A stretch of 64,000 nt of DNA from JAMZMI01 sp964353015 (GTDB lineage Bacteria; Bacteroidota; Bacteroidia; Cytophagales; Cyclobacteriaceae). A model generated the notes under the pieces. The model was not told where the DNA came from. It saw only the letters and a list, made by a program, of their open reading frames with translations, and did not search any database. Position 1 is the stretch's first letter, and every line of letters starts with the position of its first letter. The position numbers were made by a program, and so were the translations under genes. The stretch covers positions 101,030 through 165,029 of the forward strand of contig CAYGUA010000009.1 in NCBI GenBank assembly GCA_964353015.1, read 5' to 3'. Of this stretch, positions 7,498 through 15,508 are shown one piece after another.

Positions 7498-9456
7498 ATG
7501 AAAGTAGCGCTTGTTGGAAATCCAAACTCGGGAAAAACATCCGTTTTCAATCATCTCACTGGTCTGAACCAAAAAATTGGCAATTACCCAGGTATAACTG
7601 TCGACAAAAAATTCGGAAATCTATCTGGATCAAAAGATGTAAGAATTCTTGATCTACCTGGCACATACAGCATCTATCCAAAATCTAAAGATGAGGAAGT
7701 AGTAACGGATGTATTGGGAAATAAAAACCATCCCGATCATCCCGATTTGGTTTTGGTCATAGTTGATATTACCAATCTGGAGCGAAACTTATTGCTTTAC
7801 TCACAGATTCATGACATGGGACTGCCCGTGATCATTGTGCTAAACATGATGGATCTGGCGCATAAAAAGGGGTTAATTGTAGATCCTCAAAAGCTCAACG
7901 AATTATTTGGCGCAGTAGACACCATCCCTGTAAATGCCCGGAAAAAAGATGATGTGCAGCTTGTAAAAGAAGCGATCATAAAATTTCAAAATCAGGGAGC
8001 ATACGTAAAAACAGAAGCGATTCTTGCGGGTGAGTTTTCACTTGAAATTCCAAACCCTGAAATTACCGAGCAAGAAGATTGGGCTGAAAGAAGATTCAAA
8101 AAGATCCATCAGATGCTCGCTTTTTGCTTACAAAAACCTGAAATAACGAAGAGCAAAACTCAGAAATTTGACAAAATAATCACCCACCCAATTTGGGGTT
8201 ATGCTTTCTTTTTAGGACTTCTATTTTTGATATTTCAAGCAATATATGCATGGGCAGAATGGCCTATGGATCTTATTGATTCCGTTTTTCTGAATCTGAG
8301 TCAATTGACCAAAGCAAGTTTGCCTGCAGGTGTCTTGACCAATCTGATTGCAGAAGGCCTCATCCCTGGTTTAGGTGGTGTGCTGATCTTCATTCCTCAA
8401 ATTGCCTTACTATTCTGTTTTATCTTCTTCATGGAAGAAAGTGGCTACATGGCACGTGTGGTATTCATTCTTGATAGATTGATGCGTCCGTTTGGATTAA
8501 ATGGACGAAGCGTTGTTCCGTTGATTTCTGGAGTTGCCTGTGCTATACCAGCCATCATGGCGACCAGAACAATTGACAACTGGAAAGAAAGACTGATCAC
8601 AATAATGGTTACTCCTTTGATGAGTTGCTCCGCAAGATTGCCGGTTTACACACTTTTGATTGCTCTTGTCATTCCCGATGAAACTATTGGTATTTTCAAT
8701 CTGAAAGGATTGGTTTTGATGGGTCTTTATCTGCTTGGACTAGTTGCAGCATTGTCAGCTGCGGTAGTATTTAAGTTGATAATTAAATCAAGGCAAATGA
8801 GTTTCCTTGTGATGGAGCTACCAAGCTATAAAATGCCAAGGTGGAACAATCTTGTCTATACCATATTTGAAAAGGTAAAAATATTCACATGGGAAGCAGG
8901 TAAAATCATTGTAGCAATCTCCGTAGTGCTTTGGGTGCTCGCTTCCTACGGACCTCCAGGAAGAATAGAACAAGCCGTAAGCCAAATTGAAATCCCAACG
9001 CAGGAGGAAGACATGACAGCATACGATAACAAAGTATCGTCTACCAGTCTGGCCAATTCCTATATCGGAATCCTTGGTCATGCGATAGAACCTGTAATAC
9101 GTCCGCTCGGGTACAACTGGCAAATTGGGATCGCGCTGATTACTTCATTTGCAGCAAGAGAAGTTTTCGTAGGATCAATGGCTACCATTTATAGCGTTGG
9201 AGAAGATTTCGAAGAAGACATCACATTGCTAGAGCGCATGCGCAATGAGAAAAATCCTGAAACAGGTAACAAAATCTACACCATGGCGTCTGGATTATCC
9301 TTGATGATTTTTTATGCTTTTGCGATGCAATGCATGAGTACTTTGGCTATTGTGCTTCACGAAACCAAAAGTTGGAAATGGCCAACCATTCAGTTGATTT
9401 ATATGTCGGCACTGGCTTATATTTCCGCATTCATAACCTATCAAATTCTACAATAA
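7498..9456 (+). CDS. feoB: ferrous iron transport protein B (Fe2+ permease)
   Basis: The 652-residue FeoB has an N-terminal GTPase domain with the P-loop GNPNSGKT (G1), LDLPGTYS (G3) and NMMDLA (G4), followed by Gate and core membrane regions with many hydrophobic helices (about 230-650), including the conserved SGVACAIPAIMATRTI region with its core cysteine. It imports Fe2+ across the inner membrane. I chose ATG 7498 instead of the longer frame from 7438 because the P-loop then begins at residue 7, as is usual for FeoB, and the start sits one base after the feoA stop. The stop TAA overlaps the ATG of the next small gene. Confidence 0.95.
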   Translation: MKVALVGNPNSGKTSVFNHLTGLNQKIGNYPGITVDKKFGNLSGSKDVRILDLPGTYSIYPKSKDEEVVTDVLGNKNHPDHPDLVLVIVDITNLERNLLLYSQIHDMGLPVIIVLNMMDLAHKKGLIVDPQKLNELFGAVDTIPVNARKKDDVQLVKEAIIKFQNQGAYVKTEAILAGEFSLEIPNPEITEQEDWAERRFKKIHQMLAFCLQKPEITKSKTQKFDKIITHPIWGYAFFLGLLFLIFQAIYAWAEWPMDLIDSVFLNLSQLTKASLPAGVLTNLIAEGLIPGLGGVLIFIPQIALLFCFIFFMEESGYMARVVFILDRLMRPFGLNGRSVVPLISGVACAIPAIMATRTIDNWKERLITIMVTPLMSCSARLPVYTLLIALVIPDETIGIFNLKGLVLMGLYLLGLVAALSAAVVFKLIIKSRQMSFLVMELPSYKMPRWNNLVYTIFEKVKIFTWEAGKIIVAISVVLWVLASYGPPGRIEQAVSQIEIPTQEEDMTAYDNKVSSTSLANSYIGILGHAIEPVIRPLGYNWQIGIALITSFAAREVFVGSMATIYSVGEDFEEDITLLERMRNEKNPETGNKIYTMASGLSLMIFYAFAMQCMSTLAIVLHETKSWKWPTIQLIYMSALAYISAFITYQILQ

Positions 9457-9599
9457 TGGTGCAGCTGGTTATTGTCATTTTGATTTTTAGCATTTGTGCA
9501 TTTTTCCTGATCAGAAGATTATACAGATCCATTTTTCAATCAAAACATGATTGTGAAGGATGCGCCGTAGCTCAATTGCATCAGAACAAATCTCACTAG
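9456..9599 (+). CDS. FeoB-associated Cys-rich small membrane protein
   Basis: A 47-residue protein whose ATG overlaps the feoB stop (TAATG). It has one N-terminal membrane helix (residues 2-20), a basic patch (RRLYRS) and a CEGC motif (C33, C36) with nearby His residues. This matches the FeoB-associated Cys-rich membrane protein family, which may play a FeoC-like accessory or metal-handling role. The longer frame from 9330 runs out of frame through feoB and was not used. Confidence 0.82.
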   Translation: MVQLVIVILIFSICAFFLIRRLYRSIFQSKHDCEGCAVAQLHQNKSH

Positions 9600-9630
9600 T
9601 AGTAGTGATCAATTGCACTAACAATGGCTA

Positions 9631-9662
9631 TTGCCTACGATGAACTTATTGGAGTAGATTTG
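9631..9662 (+). promoter_or_regulatory. promoter of the Cys/Lys-rich small gene pair
   Basis: TTG at 9631-9633 and the -7 box TAGATTTG at 9655-9662 (TAnnTTTG) are separated by 21 bases, a normal Bacteroidota spacing. The box lies 34 bases before the ATG at 9697, with the palindrome 9666-9686 directly downstream. Confidence 0.55.
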
Positions 9663-9665
9663 CAT

Positions 9666-9686
9666 TATCTAGATTGATTCTAAATA
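9666..9686. promoter_or_regulatory. putative iron operator (imperfect palindrome)
   Basis: The 21-base element is centred on G9676, and eight of its ten base pairs match. Its right half ATTCTAAAT is identical to the right half of the site at 11032-11048. It sits just after a good promoter and before a small Cys-rich gene in an iron gene block. Confidence 0.6.
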
Positions 9687-9696
9687 ATATTTTACA

Positions 9697-9849
9697 ATGT
9701 TTGATTTACACACAGAAGAAGAGTTTACATCCTGCATTTCCTTCAAATCTGAAGGGATGATTAAGATGGATGAATGCGTGTTTAAAAAATGCTGTGAGAA
9801 ATTTAAAAAGAAGAAAAAGAAGCGCTGCAAAAAATGTCCCGACAAATGA
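9697..9849 (+). CDS. 50-residue Cys/Lys-rich small protein
   Basis: The gene is short but well supported by its promoter, the preceding palindrome and coupling to the next gene. After an acidic N-terminus the C-terminal half is extremely basic and Cys-rich: CVFKKCCEKFKKKKKKRC, then KKCPDK. The five clustered cysteines with lysines suggest metal or [Fe-S]/nucleic-acid binding, but no family function is known to me; I recall similar short Cys/Lys-rich ORFs in other Bacteroidota. Its stop TGA overlaps the ATG of the next gene at 9846 (ATGA). No signal peptide. Confidence 0.65.
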   Translation: MFDLHTEEEFTSCISFKSEGMIKMDECVFKKCCEKFKKKKKKRCKKCPDK

Positions 9850-10202
9850 TAGCAGCATTGACTCCTGATTTTTGCTCGTACCTGGTTTATAATACAGCCA
9901 ATACCTCGCTCTCCCAATGTGATCATTCGGAAAAATTCGATGTGCGCTTGTTTGAGCAAGAAATATCTTTAAGTATTTGTGCGCTCATAGCATTTAAGAA
10001 AAAACTTCAAGACATCAATCTGGCTGACATGTTTGAGAGTGGGCATGCAGATATTGAAATTATTGCGCTTCCAAATTGCGACAGGATTTTTGCCTTTACC
10101 ATTTTGGAAATTCTCGAATTGCGAGAATTGTTATCTGGAGCATTTACCATGCTAGAACTAAATAGCGTGATACACAAAGAGCTCATCAGAAAGAATTCAT
10201 AA
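9846..10202 (+). CDS. hypothetical protein coupled to the Cys/Lys-rich small gene
   Basis: The 118-residue protein is of unknown family. The frame can start at ATG 9834 (122 residues) or 9846; I chose 9846 because it forms an ATGA overlap with the stop of the Cys/Lys-rich gene. It is mostly helical-looking, with a hydrophobic stretch near residues 45-60 and three cysteines (CSY, SQCDH, ICAL) in the first half plus one in PNCDR. No signal peptide or membrane helix is clear. Operon position behind a putative iron operator and before ferritin suggests an iron-response role, which is inference only. Confidence 0.6.
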   Translation: MIAALTPDFCSYLVYNTANTSLSQCDHSEKFDVRLFEQEISLSICALIAFKKKLQDINLADMFESGHADIEIIALPNCDRIFAFTILEILELRELLSGAFTMLELNSVIHKELIRKNS

Positions 10203-10303
10203 TTCATCATTACTTAATTGGATTCATTATAAATACCAATTAGATGATCCATCTGTGGGCTGTTTATATTTCCTTTGTTAAATTGAATTAAATAGCATTT
10301 ACA

Positions 10304-10846
10304 ATGAAAGATATATTAAGAAGACATCAGGTACTCAAAGAAGAAATTGTCAATATCCTCAACAAACAAGTAAAGATGGAAGCGAAATCATCTGCTGCTT
10401 ATTTGGCGATGGCTGCATGGTGCGACATGAATGGATACGATAACAGTGCGGATTTCTTTTTTCAGCAAGCCGAAGAAGAAAGAAAGCATCAGCTTAAATT
10501 ATTTCATTATCTCACTGATATGGAATGCCAAGCAATCTCCCCTACTGTATCCGAATCGCAGCATGATTTCCCTTCATTAAGAAGTGTGTTCGAATCAGCC
10601 CTTGAGCATGAAATTGCAGTGACAGATTCTATTCACGATGTAGTGAGAGAATGCAGAAAACAAGGTGATATTGCCACCGAAGAATTTATGAGATGGTTCG
10701 TTCAAGAGCAAATTGAGGAAGAATATATAGCCAGACGTGTGTTAGAATTATTTGATATCTTAGGCGAGGATAAAATTGCATTAGGAATGTTCGAAGAGCG
10801 CGTATTAAACGTGACCTATCCCGGAGCTGCAGGAGCTGGCGCTTAA
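10304..10846 (+). CDS. ftnA: non-haem bacterial ferritin
   Basis: This 180-residue four-helix ferritin resembles the FtnA type. Ferroxidase-centre residues are visible: E26 and Y33 in the first helix, E59 and H62 in EEERKH, E102 in the third helix, and the FVQEQIEEE segment (about 135-145) in the fourth. It oxidises Fe2+ and stores it as a ferric mineral in the cytoplasm. The C-terminus ends in a Pro/Gly/Ala tail. It lies downstream of the Feo uptake genes and has its own strong terminator. The upstream 100 bases hold only weak resemblance to the iron palindrome. Confidence 0.93.
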   Translation: MKDILRRHQVLKEEIVNILNKQVKMEAKSSAAYLAMAAWCDMNGYDNSADFFFQQAEEERKHQLKLFHYLTDMECQAISPTVSESQHDFPSLRSVFESALEHEIAVTDSIHDVVRECRKQGDIATEEFMRWFVQEQIEEEYIARRVLELFDILGEDKIALGMFEERVLNVTYPGAAGAGA

Positions 10847-10867
10847 AATTTTATAAAAAAAAGTATA

Positions 10868-10900
10868 AAGGAGAACTCGCAAGGATTCTCCTTTTTTTTT
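10868..10900 (+). terminator. rho-independent terminator after ferritin
   Basis: An 8-bp stem AAGGAGAA (10868-10875)/TTCTCCTT (10886-10893) is followed by a run of Ts to 10900. It lies 22 bases after the ferritin stop. Confidence 0.88.
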
Positions 10901-11015
10901 GACTAGTGATATTATATCTAGGTAGTGCTACCCAAAACTAGGGGTCAAAGCATGGCTATTTCTAGCCTGCCAAATTTCCTTATAGCTGGCGATTGACGTA
11001 GAGCAGGTTGTTATT

Positions 11016-11023
11016 CATTTTTG
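11016..11023 (+). promoter_or_regulatory. candidate -7 box of the siderophore-type receptor operon
   Basis: CATTTTTG deviates from TAnnTTTG at one position. A TTG lies 20-odd bases upstream (10993-10995). The operator-like palindrome 11032-11048 lies directly downstream, ahead of the ATG at 11064. Confidence 0.35.
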
Positions 11024-11031
11024 CATTGCTG

Positions 11032-11048
11032 TTTAGAATGATTCTAAA
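11032..11048. promoter_or_regulatory. putative iron operator upstream of the TonB receptor
   Basis: A perfect 17-base palindrome, TTTAGAAT-G-ATTCTAAA, 15 bases before the start codon. Its core TTTAGAA-N3-TTCTAAA is identical to the site in front of the feo operon at 6558-6580. Confidence 0.72.
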
Positions 11049-11063
11049 TAATAAAGCTAGCAA

Positions 11064-13412
11064 ATGAAAAACCTATCTGTATCTCTCCTTCTTCTCTTTA
11101 GTCTGGTATTAATGGAATCGGCTGCACAAACACTTTCTATTGACGGTGTAGTAACTGACCGGCATGAGGAGGGGATTCCTGGAGTAACCGTATCCATCAA
11201 AGGAAGCATAAGAGGTACATCCACAGACAACAACGGACGGTTCACAATAAAAAATATTTCGGATGCACCGTTCACCCTTTTATTCTCAAGTGTAGGATAT
11301 GAAGATCAGGAAAAGCAAATCAATAACTCAACGTCTGTTAGTAAACTCCACATAACACTAAAAGAAAGTACTACGGAATTACGGACAGTTCAGGTTTTGG
11401 GGAAATCCGAAACGGCAGAAATTAGGGAACAACCGTATGCAGTCTCGGTAATTGATGTGAAACCACTCCAAATTCAAAATTTGGATATCAATCAGGTACT
11501 GAATACCGTGTCAGGCGTTCGCATTAGAGAAGAAGGTGGTTTAGGCTCCAACTTCAATTTCTCACTGAATGGCTTTACTGGAAAACAAGTTCGATTTTTC
11601 ATGGATGGCATCCCCATGGAGAGCTTCGGTTCATCGCTTACCATGAACAACATCCCTGTAAACCTGATCTCCAATATCGAGATTTATAAAGGTGTAGTGC
11701 CTGTACATCTGGCCACTGATGCACTTGGTGGGGTGGTAAATATCTCAACCAATCAAAACGTGAGTAATTATGTCAACGCCTCTTATGCCATCGGTTCATT
11801 CAATACACATCGGACATCTGTACTCTCTCGCTTTACGGAATCCAACACCGGCTTCACGATCAATGCTAATCTGTTTTTCAACTACTCTGACAATGATTAT
11901 AAAATGTACAACATGGAAGTGCCCAAACCGGATGGAACAGGTAGGCTAGACACTGTCAATGTAAATCGCTTTCATGATGCATACCAATCACAAACCGCAC
12001 AGATCGAAATTGGGATCATAGACAAGCCCTATGCTGACAGACTATTCATAGGACTCATCGCCTCTGGGAATAAAAAGGAAGTTCAAAATGGCTACAACAT
12101 GCAAAATGTGTATGGTCAGGTAAGAACAACCAACCAAATATTCATACCAACCTTGAAATACAAAAAATCAGATCTCCTTATCAGGGGACTTGATCTCAGT
12201 GGCTATGCTACCTACACCATTCAAAAAGGAGTCAGAATAGACTCTAGCTCCAGAATATATAATTGGTATGGTGATTACACCATAAGAACCAATAATGCCG
12301 GGGAATTTACTTACAACAAATCATTGCTCACCTTACAGGACAAATCCTCCACTGCTGGAATGAACTTCAGTTATGCTATCAATGAACAACATTCATTTTC
12401 TGTAAACCACCTATTAAGCACCTATACCAGAATAGGAAAAGACGCGCTGAGGGATGCTAGTGAGGTACCCTTCACTCATCCTAATTCCATCACAAAAAAT
12501 GTATCGGCCATTGGCTACAGCACAAGCTTGTTCAATGATAAATGGCGAACCTCTGTATTTGCCAAGGTCTTTATCATGGACGCAAATACACAAGTGGAAA
12601 ATAAAGAAAGTGGTTTGTATGAAGATTACATTATTCATTTTACGAACAAAGGATTTGGTCTGGCCAGCACCTACTTTTTCACTAAATGGCTTCAGTTAAA
12701 ATTATCCTATGAAAACACCTATCGCCTACCGGAAGGCGAGGAAATGTTTGGTGATGGGCTTTTCGTTAAACCTTACACAGAGCTTCGTCCTGAGCAAAGC
12801 AATAACTACAACGCGGGCATCCTGATCAATAAAATCTTCACCAATCACAGCATCCAATTTGAGTCTAATTACCTCTACAGAGATGCCTCTGATTTTATAA
12901 GAATAGATGCCTCCAACCCAATCAATTCGGTCTATAAAAATCAAAAAGAGGTTCTATTATCCAGCATTGAGGCCGGTTTCAAATACAGCTACAAAAGATT
13001 CATTCATGTGCAGGGAAACTTTACCAAACAACAAAGCATCAATAACGACAAAGAAAATCGCTTATATAAAGACAAGCTCCCCAATCAGCCTTATCTGTTT
13101 GGAAACATAGGTCTGGGTCTTCAATTTCACGATGTGGTAATTCAGGATAGTAAGCTCTCCATCAACTGGTTCACTCTTTTTGTAGACCAGTTTTACTGGA
13201 AATGGCCAAGCCAGGGCACCAAAAAATACAAGTACGACATCCCGCAGCAGCTTTGGCATGACGTATCAGTATCCTATTTGTTTGGCCATGGCAGGTATAG
13301 TACTTCGCTGGCCTGTACCAACATCACCAATGCATTACGCTTCGACAATTTCGCACTACAGAAACCGGGCAGGGCATTTAGCTTGAAACTCAATTACTAT
13401 TTATCAGAATAA
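11064..13412 (+). CDS. TonB-dependent outer-membrane receptor (XusA-like, ferric siderophore type)
   Basis: The 782-residue protein has a signal peptide (1-22, cut near SAAQ|T), a carboxypeptidase-regulatory-like domain (about 24-105, with GTSTDNNGRF), a plug domain (about 120-230, with VRFFMDGIP and GGVVNIST) and a long beta-barrel ending in an aromatic-rich terminal strand (FSLKLNYYLSE). It imports a ligand through the outer membrane using TonB energy. No SusD gene follows, so it is not a SusC-type glycan importer. A DUF4374 lipoprotein, DUF4198 protein and PepSY membrane protein follow in one operon. That is the gene content of XusABC-type xenosiderophore uptake, and a putative iron operator precedes the gene. 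The ligand is inferred. Confidence 0.88.
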   Translation: MKNLSVSLLLLFSLVLMESAAQTLSIDGVVTDRHEEGIPGVTVSIKGSIRGTSTDNNGRFTIKNISDAPFTLLFSSVGYEDQEKQINNSTSVSKLHITLKESTTELRTVQVLGKSETAEIREQPYAVSVIDVKPLQIQNLDINQVLNTVSGVRIREEGGLGSNFNFSLNGFTGKQVRFFMDGIPMESFGSSLTMNNIPVNLISNIEIYKGVVPVHLATDALGGVVNISTNQNVSNYVNASYAIGSFNTHRTSVLSRFTESNTGFTINANLFFNYSDNDYKMYNMEVPKPDGTGRLDTVNVNRFHDAYQSQTAQIEIGIIDKPYADRLFIGLIASGNKKEVQNGYNMQNVYGQVRTTNQIFIPTLKYKKSDLLIRGLDLSGYATYTIQKGVRIDSSSRIYNWYGDYTIRTNNAGEFTYNKSLLTLQDKSSTAGMNFSYAINEQHSFSVNHLLSTYTRIGKDALRDASEVPFTHPNSITKNVSAIGYSTSLFNDKWRTSVFAKVFIMDANTQVENKESGLYEDYIIHFTNKGFGLASTYFFTKWLQLKLSYENTYRLPEGEEMFGDGLFVKPYTELRPEQSNNYNAGILINKIFTNHSIQFESNYLYRDASDFIRIDASNPINSVYKNQKEVLLSSIEAGFKYSYKRFIHVQGNFTKQQSINNDKENRLYKDKLPNQPYLFGNIGLGLQFHDVVIQDSKLSINWFTLFVDQFYWKWPSQGTKKYKYDIPQQLWHDVSVSYLFGHGRYSTSLACTNITNALRFDNFALQKPGRAFSLKLNYYLSE

Positions 13413-13448
13413 AAACTCAATTCAAATCTTTCAAAACTCAATTCAAAT
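13412..13448 (+). repeat. 16-base direct repeat in the xusA-xusB-like spacer
   Basis: AAAACTCAATTCAAAT occurs at 13412-13427 and again at 13433-13448, 21 bases apart. The second copy runs into the start codon of the DUF4374 gene. It could be a slippage duplication that re-spaced the leader. Confidence 0.7.
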
Positions 13449-14691
13449 GAAAATACTACAAACTAAAATTTTAGCGATGCTTGCACTTTCGGCGAGTGTA
13501 TTCATTAGTTCATGCATCGAAGATGATGGTCCGTCCAAAGCCAAAGGAGGAAAATACGTGGTGGGTCTGAGAGCCACCGACGGTGATGCCTCTGCTGACT
13601 ACATCATTACCCACGATGACCTGATGAGCGACACCATTTCATCCCAGGGTAATGGAATAGAGCAATCCGGATGGTCTTACTATACTGCCATGGGGAATAA
13701 GTTCTTTTCCATCGGTTATACACTTAATGAATGTATCGCTTATACACTGACAGATGGATTTCTGGACTTGGACGCTAAATTCATTTTTGAACGTATCGAC
13801 TGTGTAAACCCAATTGATGATGACAATATGATGGGCATAGGAGCGCCATGGGGAGGCGGATCATATAACTGTCAGCTTCAGGTAATTAACGTGGCTGATG
13901 TAGCGATCACCAAAACAGTGAATCACCCGATTTATGAATCATTTTACGGAGTAGATTCGTTGGACGACCCGATTCAGCTGAACGCCTGGCCAACACAATC
14001 TTATCTCGATGTAGACAAACTTTATGTAAGCTTTTACCCACTGCATGGAACGAGCTGGAAAACGCCTTTGACCGATACGGCCTACGTAAGCGTTTACTCG
14101 TATCCTGAGTTGAACTACATCAAAACCTTCAAGGATCACCGAACAAGTAATATTGGTTATTACGGAGGTCAGCCGTGTATTGTAACTGCCGAAAATGGTG
14201 ACCATTATACTATCTCCAGTTCCTCGTTTATGGCTGGATTCACCCAAGTAACGAAACCATCCGGTATCCTTAAAATCAATGCAGGACAAGATACGTTTGA
14301 TTCGGACTACTTCTTCAATGTGGAAGATACCTATGGTTACAAAATCCTCACAGGAACCTATGCCGGAAATGGCAAAATGATTGCCCGGGTAATTGACGCT
14401 TCATCAGACACAGATATATCTGTGCAGTGGGCAGCTTTCGGAAACTTCGCAGTATTTAAATTGGCAGTAATCGATTTGGAGGCTAAAACCTTAACTGAGA
14501 TAAGCGATATCCCTGTTCATCATGGGCAATACCAAACGCCATTTTACAAGGAAAATGGCAAAGTCTACATGTCCATAAGAAGCGTCGCAGGGACCTATGT
14601 TTATCAGATTGACGCAGAAACGGCTACCGCTAAAAAAGGTGCCATGATTGATGGTATCGAGCTGCAAGGCATATTCCGCGCAACCAATTAA
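13447..14691 (+). CDS. DUF4374 surface lipoprotein (XusB-like siderophore-binding protein)
   Basis: The 414-residue protein carries a lipoprotein signal peptide (lipobox ISSC, Cys about residue 23, followed by IEDDGPS, acidic residues that favour surface export in Bacteroidota). The rest fits DUF4374: a beta-propeller-like chain with VGLRATDG near the start and repeated aromatic/Gly turns. In Bacteroides, the DUF4374 lipoprotein XusB binds ferric enterobactin next to the XusA receptor. The gene lies 34 bases after the receptor and before the PepSY protein gene. Binding of a ferric siderophore is inferred from family and context. Confidence 0.85.
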   Translation: MKILQTKILAMLALSASVFISSCIEDDGPSKAKGGKYVVGLRATDGDASADYIITHDDLMSDTISSQGNGIEQSGWSYYTAMGNKFFSIGYTLNECIAYTLTDGFLDLDAKFIFERIDCVNPIDDDNMMGIGAPWGGGSYNCQLQVINVADVAITKTVNHPIYESFYGVDSLDDPIQLNAWPTQSYLDVDKLYVSFYPLHGTSWKTPLTDTAYVSVYSYPELNYIKTFKDHRTSNIGYYGGQPCIVTAENGDHYTISSSSFMAGFTQVTKPSGILKINAGQDTFDSDYFFNVEDTYGYKILTGTYAGNGKMIARVIDASSDTDISVQWAAFGNFAVFKLAVIDLEAKTLTEISDIPVHHGQYQTPFYKENGKVYMSIRSVAGTYVYQIDAETATAKKGAMIDGIELQGIFRATN

Positions 14692-14717
14692 AATTCACTT
14701 TACTGATAATATTGAAT

Positions 14718-14740
14718 CGGGTGGTTCTTCTGGCTGCCCG
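14718..14740 (+). other. intra-operon hairpin
   Basis: CGGGTGG (14718-14724) can pair with CTGCCCG (14734-14740), using two G-U pairs in RNA, followed by a short U-rich run. It lies between the DUF4374 and DUF4198 genes and might be an attenuator or processing site that lowers distal expression. Confidence 0.35.
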
Positions 14741-14760
14741 GTTCACTTTTGCTATACAAT

Positions 14761-15504
14761 ATGAAACTAAAACAAATCATCTTATCGTCCCTTTTCATCC
14801 TTTTGGTTTATGAGTCAGCTCTGGCCCATTACATGTGGATAGAAACACCTGCAACAGGAAAATTGGGGAAGGCACAACCGGTCAATGTCTATTTTGGAGA
14901 ATACACATATGGACTGATCGAAAAGCCAGGAGAAGATCACTTTGCTGCGGTTGAGAAGTTTGAAGTTTGGGCCATTTCACCTTCTGGGGTCAAAACAGAA
15001 ATTTTAACAAAAATCTCTGGGTCAGGCTATTCCGGCTCGTTCACTCCGAAGGAAATAGGTACCTACACCATCGTTTTGAACAACGACGAAATAGATGTTA
15101 TTGACTATACAAAATACGATTTCGGCATCTTCAAAACACATTATCACTCCACAGCTAAAGTGATTGTCGGAGGCGAAATCACCGAAACTGTATCCACCAA
15201 TTTAAAAGGATTAGACATACTTGATATTTCAAAAGAAACTCCTTCAGGTAAAAATGCAGTCACTTTAAAAATTCTTTATAAGGGTGAGGCTTTGTCCATC
15301 AAATCAGTGGATTTGTATGTAAAAGACCAGTGGACTAAGAAAGTAGAAACCAATGAAGAAGGTATCGTAACTTTTAGTCTCCCTTTCTATACCAAATACA
15401 TGGTGGAAGTGACGACAAAAGAAGAAGTGTCCGGCATTTACAAGGATGAAACATACAAATTCATCTGGCATTGTGCCACCTACTGTATAGACCTGAGCAA
15501 TTGA
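14761..15504 (+). CDS. DUF4198-family periplasmic protein
   Basis: I chose ATG 14761 (247 residues) rather than the TTG at 14749 because a standard signal peptide then starts with MKLKQ and ends ESALA|H. The mature protein would begin HYMWIETP, close to the family's usual start after the signal (His-x-x-Trp-hydrophobic-Glu). The rest looks like two Ig-like beta domains, with HYHSTAK in the middle and a C-terminal CATYC pair. DUF4198 proteins accompany metal or metallophore uptake systems, but their biochemical role is unclear to me. The classic Bacteroides XusABC unit has no such member, so this is an extra component. It lies 4 bases before the PepSY gene. Confidence 0.8.
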   Translation: MKLKQIILSSLFILLVYESALAHYMWIETPATGKLGKAQPVNVYFGEYTYGLIEKPGEDHFAAVEKFEVWAISPSGVKTEILTKISGSGYSGSFTPKEIGTYTIVLNNDEIDVIDYTKYDFGIFKTHYHSTAKVIVGGEITETVSTNLKGLDILDISKETPSGKNAVTLKILYKGEALSIKSVDLYVKDQWTKKVETNEEGIVTFSLPFYTKYMVEVTTKEEVSGIYKDETYKFIWHCATYCIDLSN

Positions 15505-15508
15505 CTTT

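Noticed and set aside
9330..9455. Upstream part of the 89-codon frame that contains the FeoB-associated protein
   Set aside because: It reads feoB out of frame; the real start is ATG 9456 overlapping the feoB stop.
10216..10256. Possible fourth iron palindrome upstream of ferritin (degenerate TTGGATTCATTATAAAT and AGATG-ATC-CATCT)
   Set aside because: Only about five of eight left-arm bases match the other sites and the spacing is off; not enough to call an operator.
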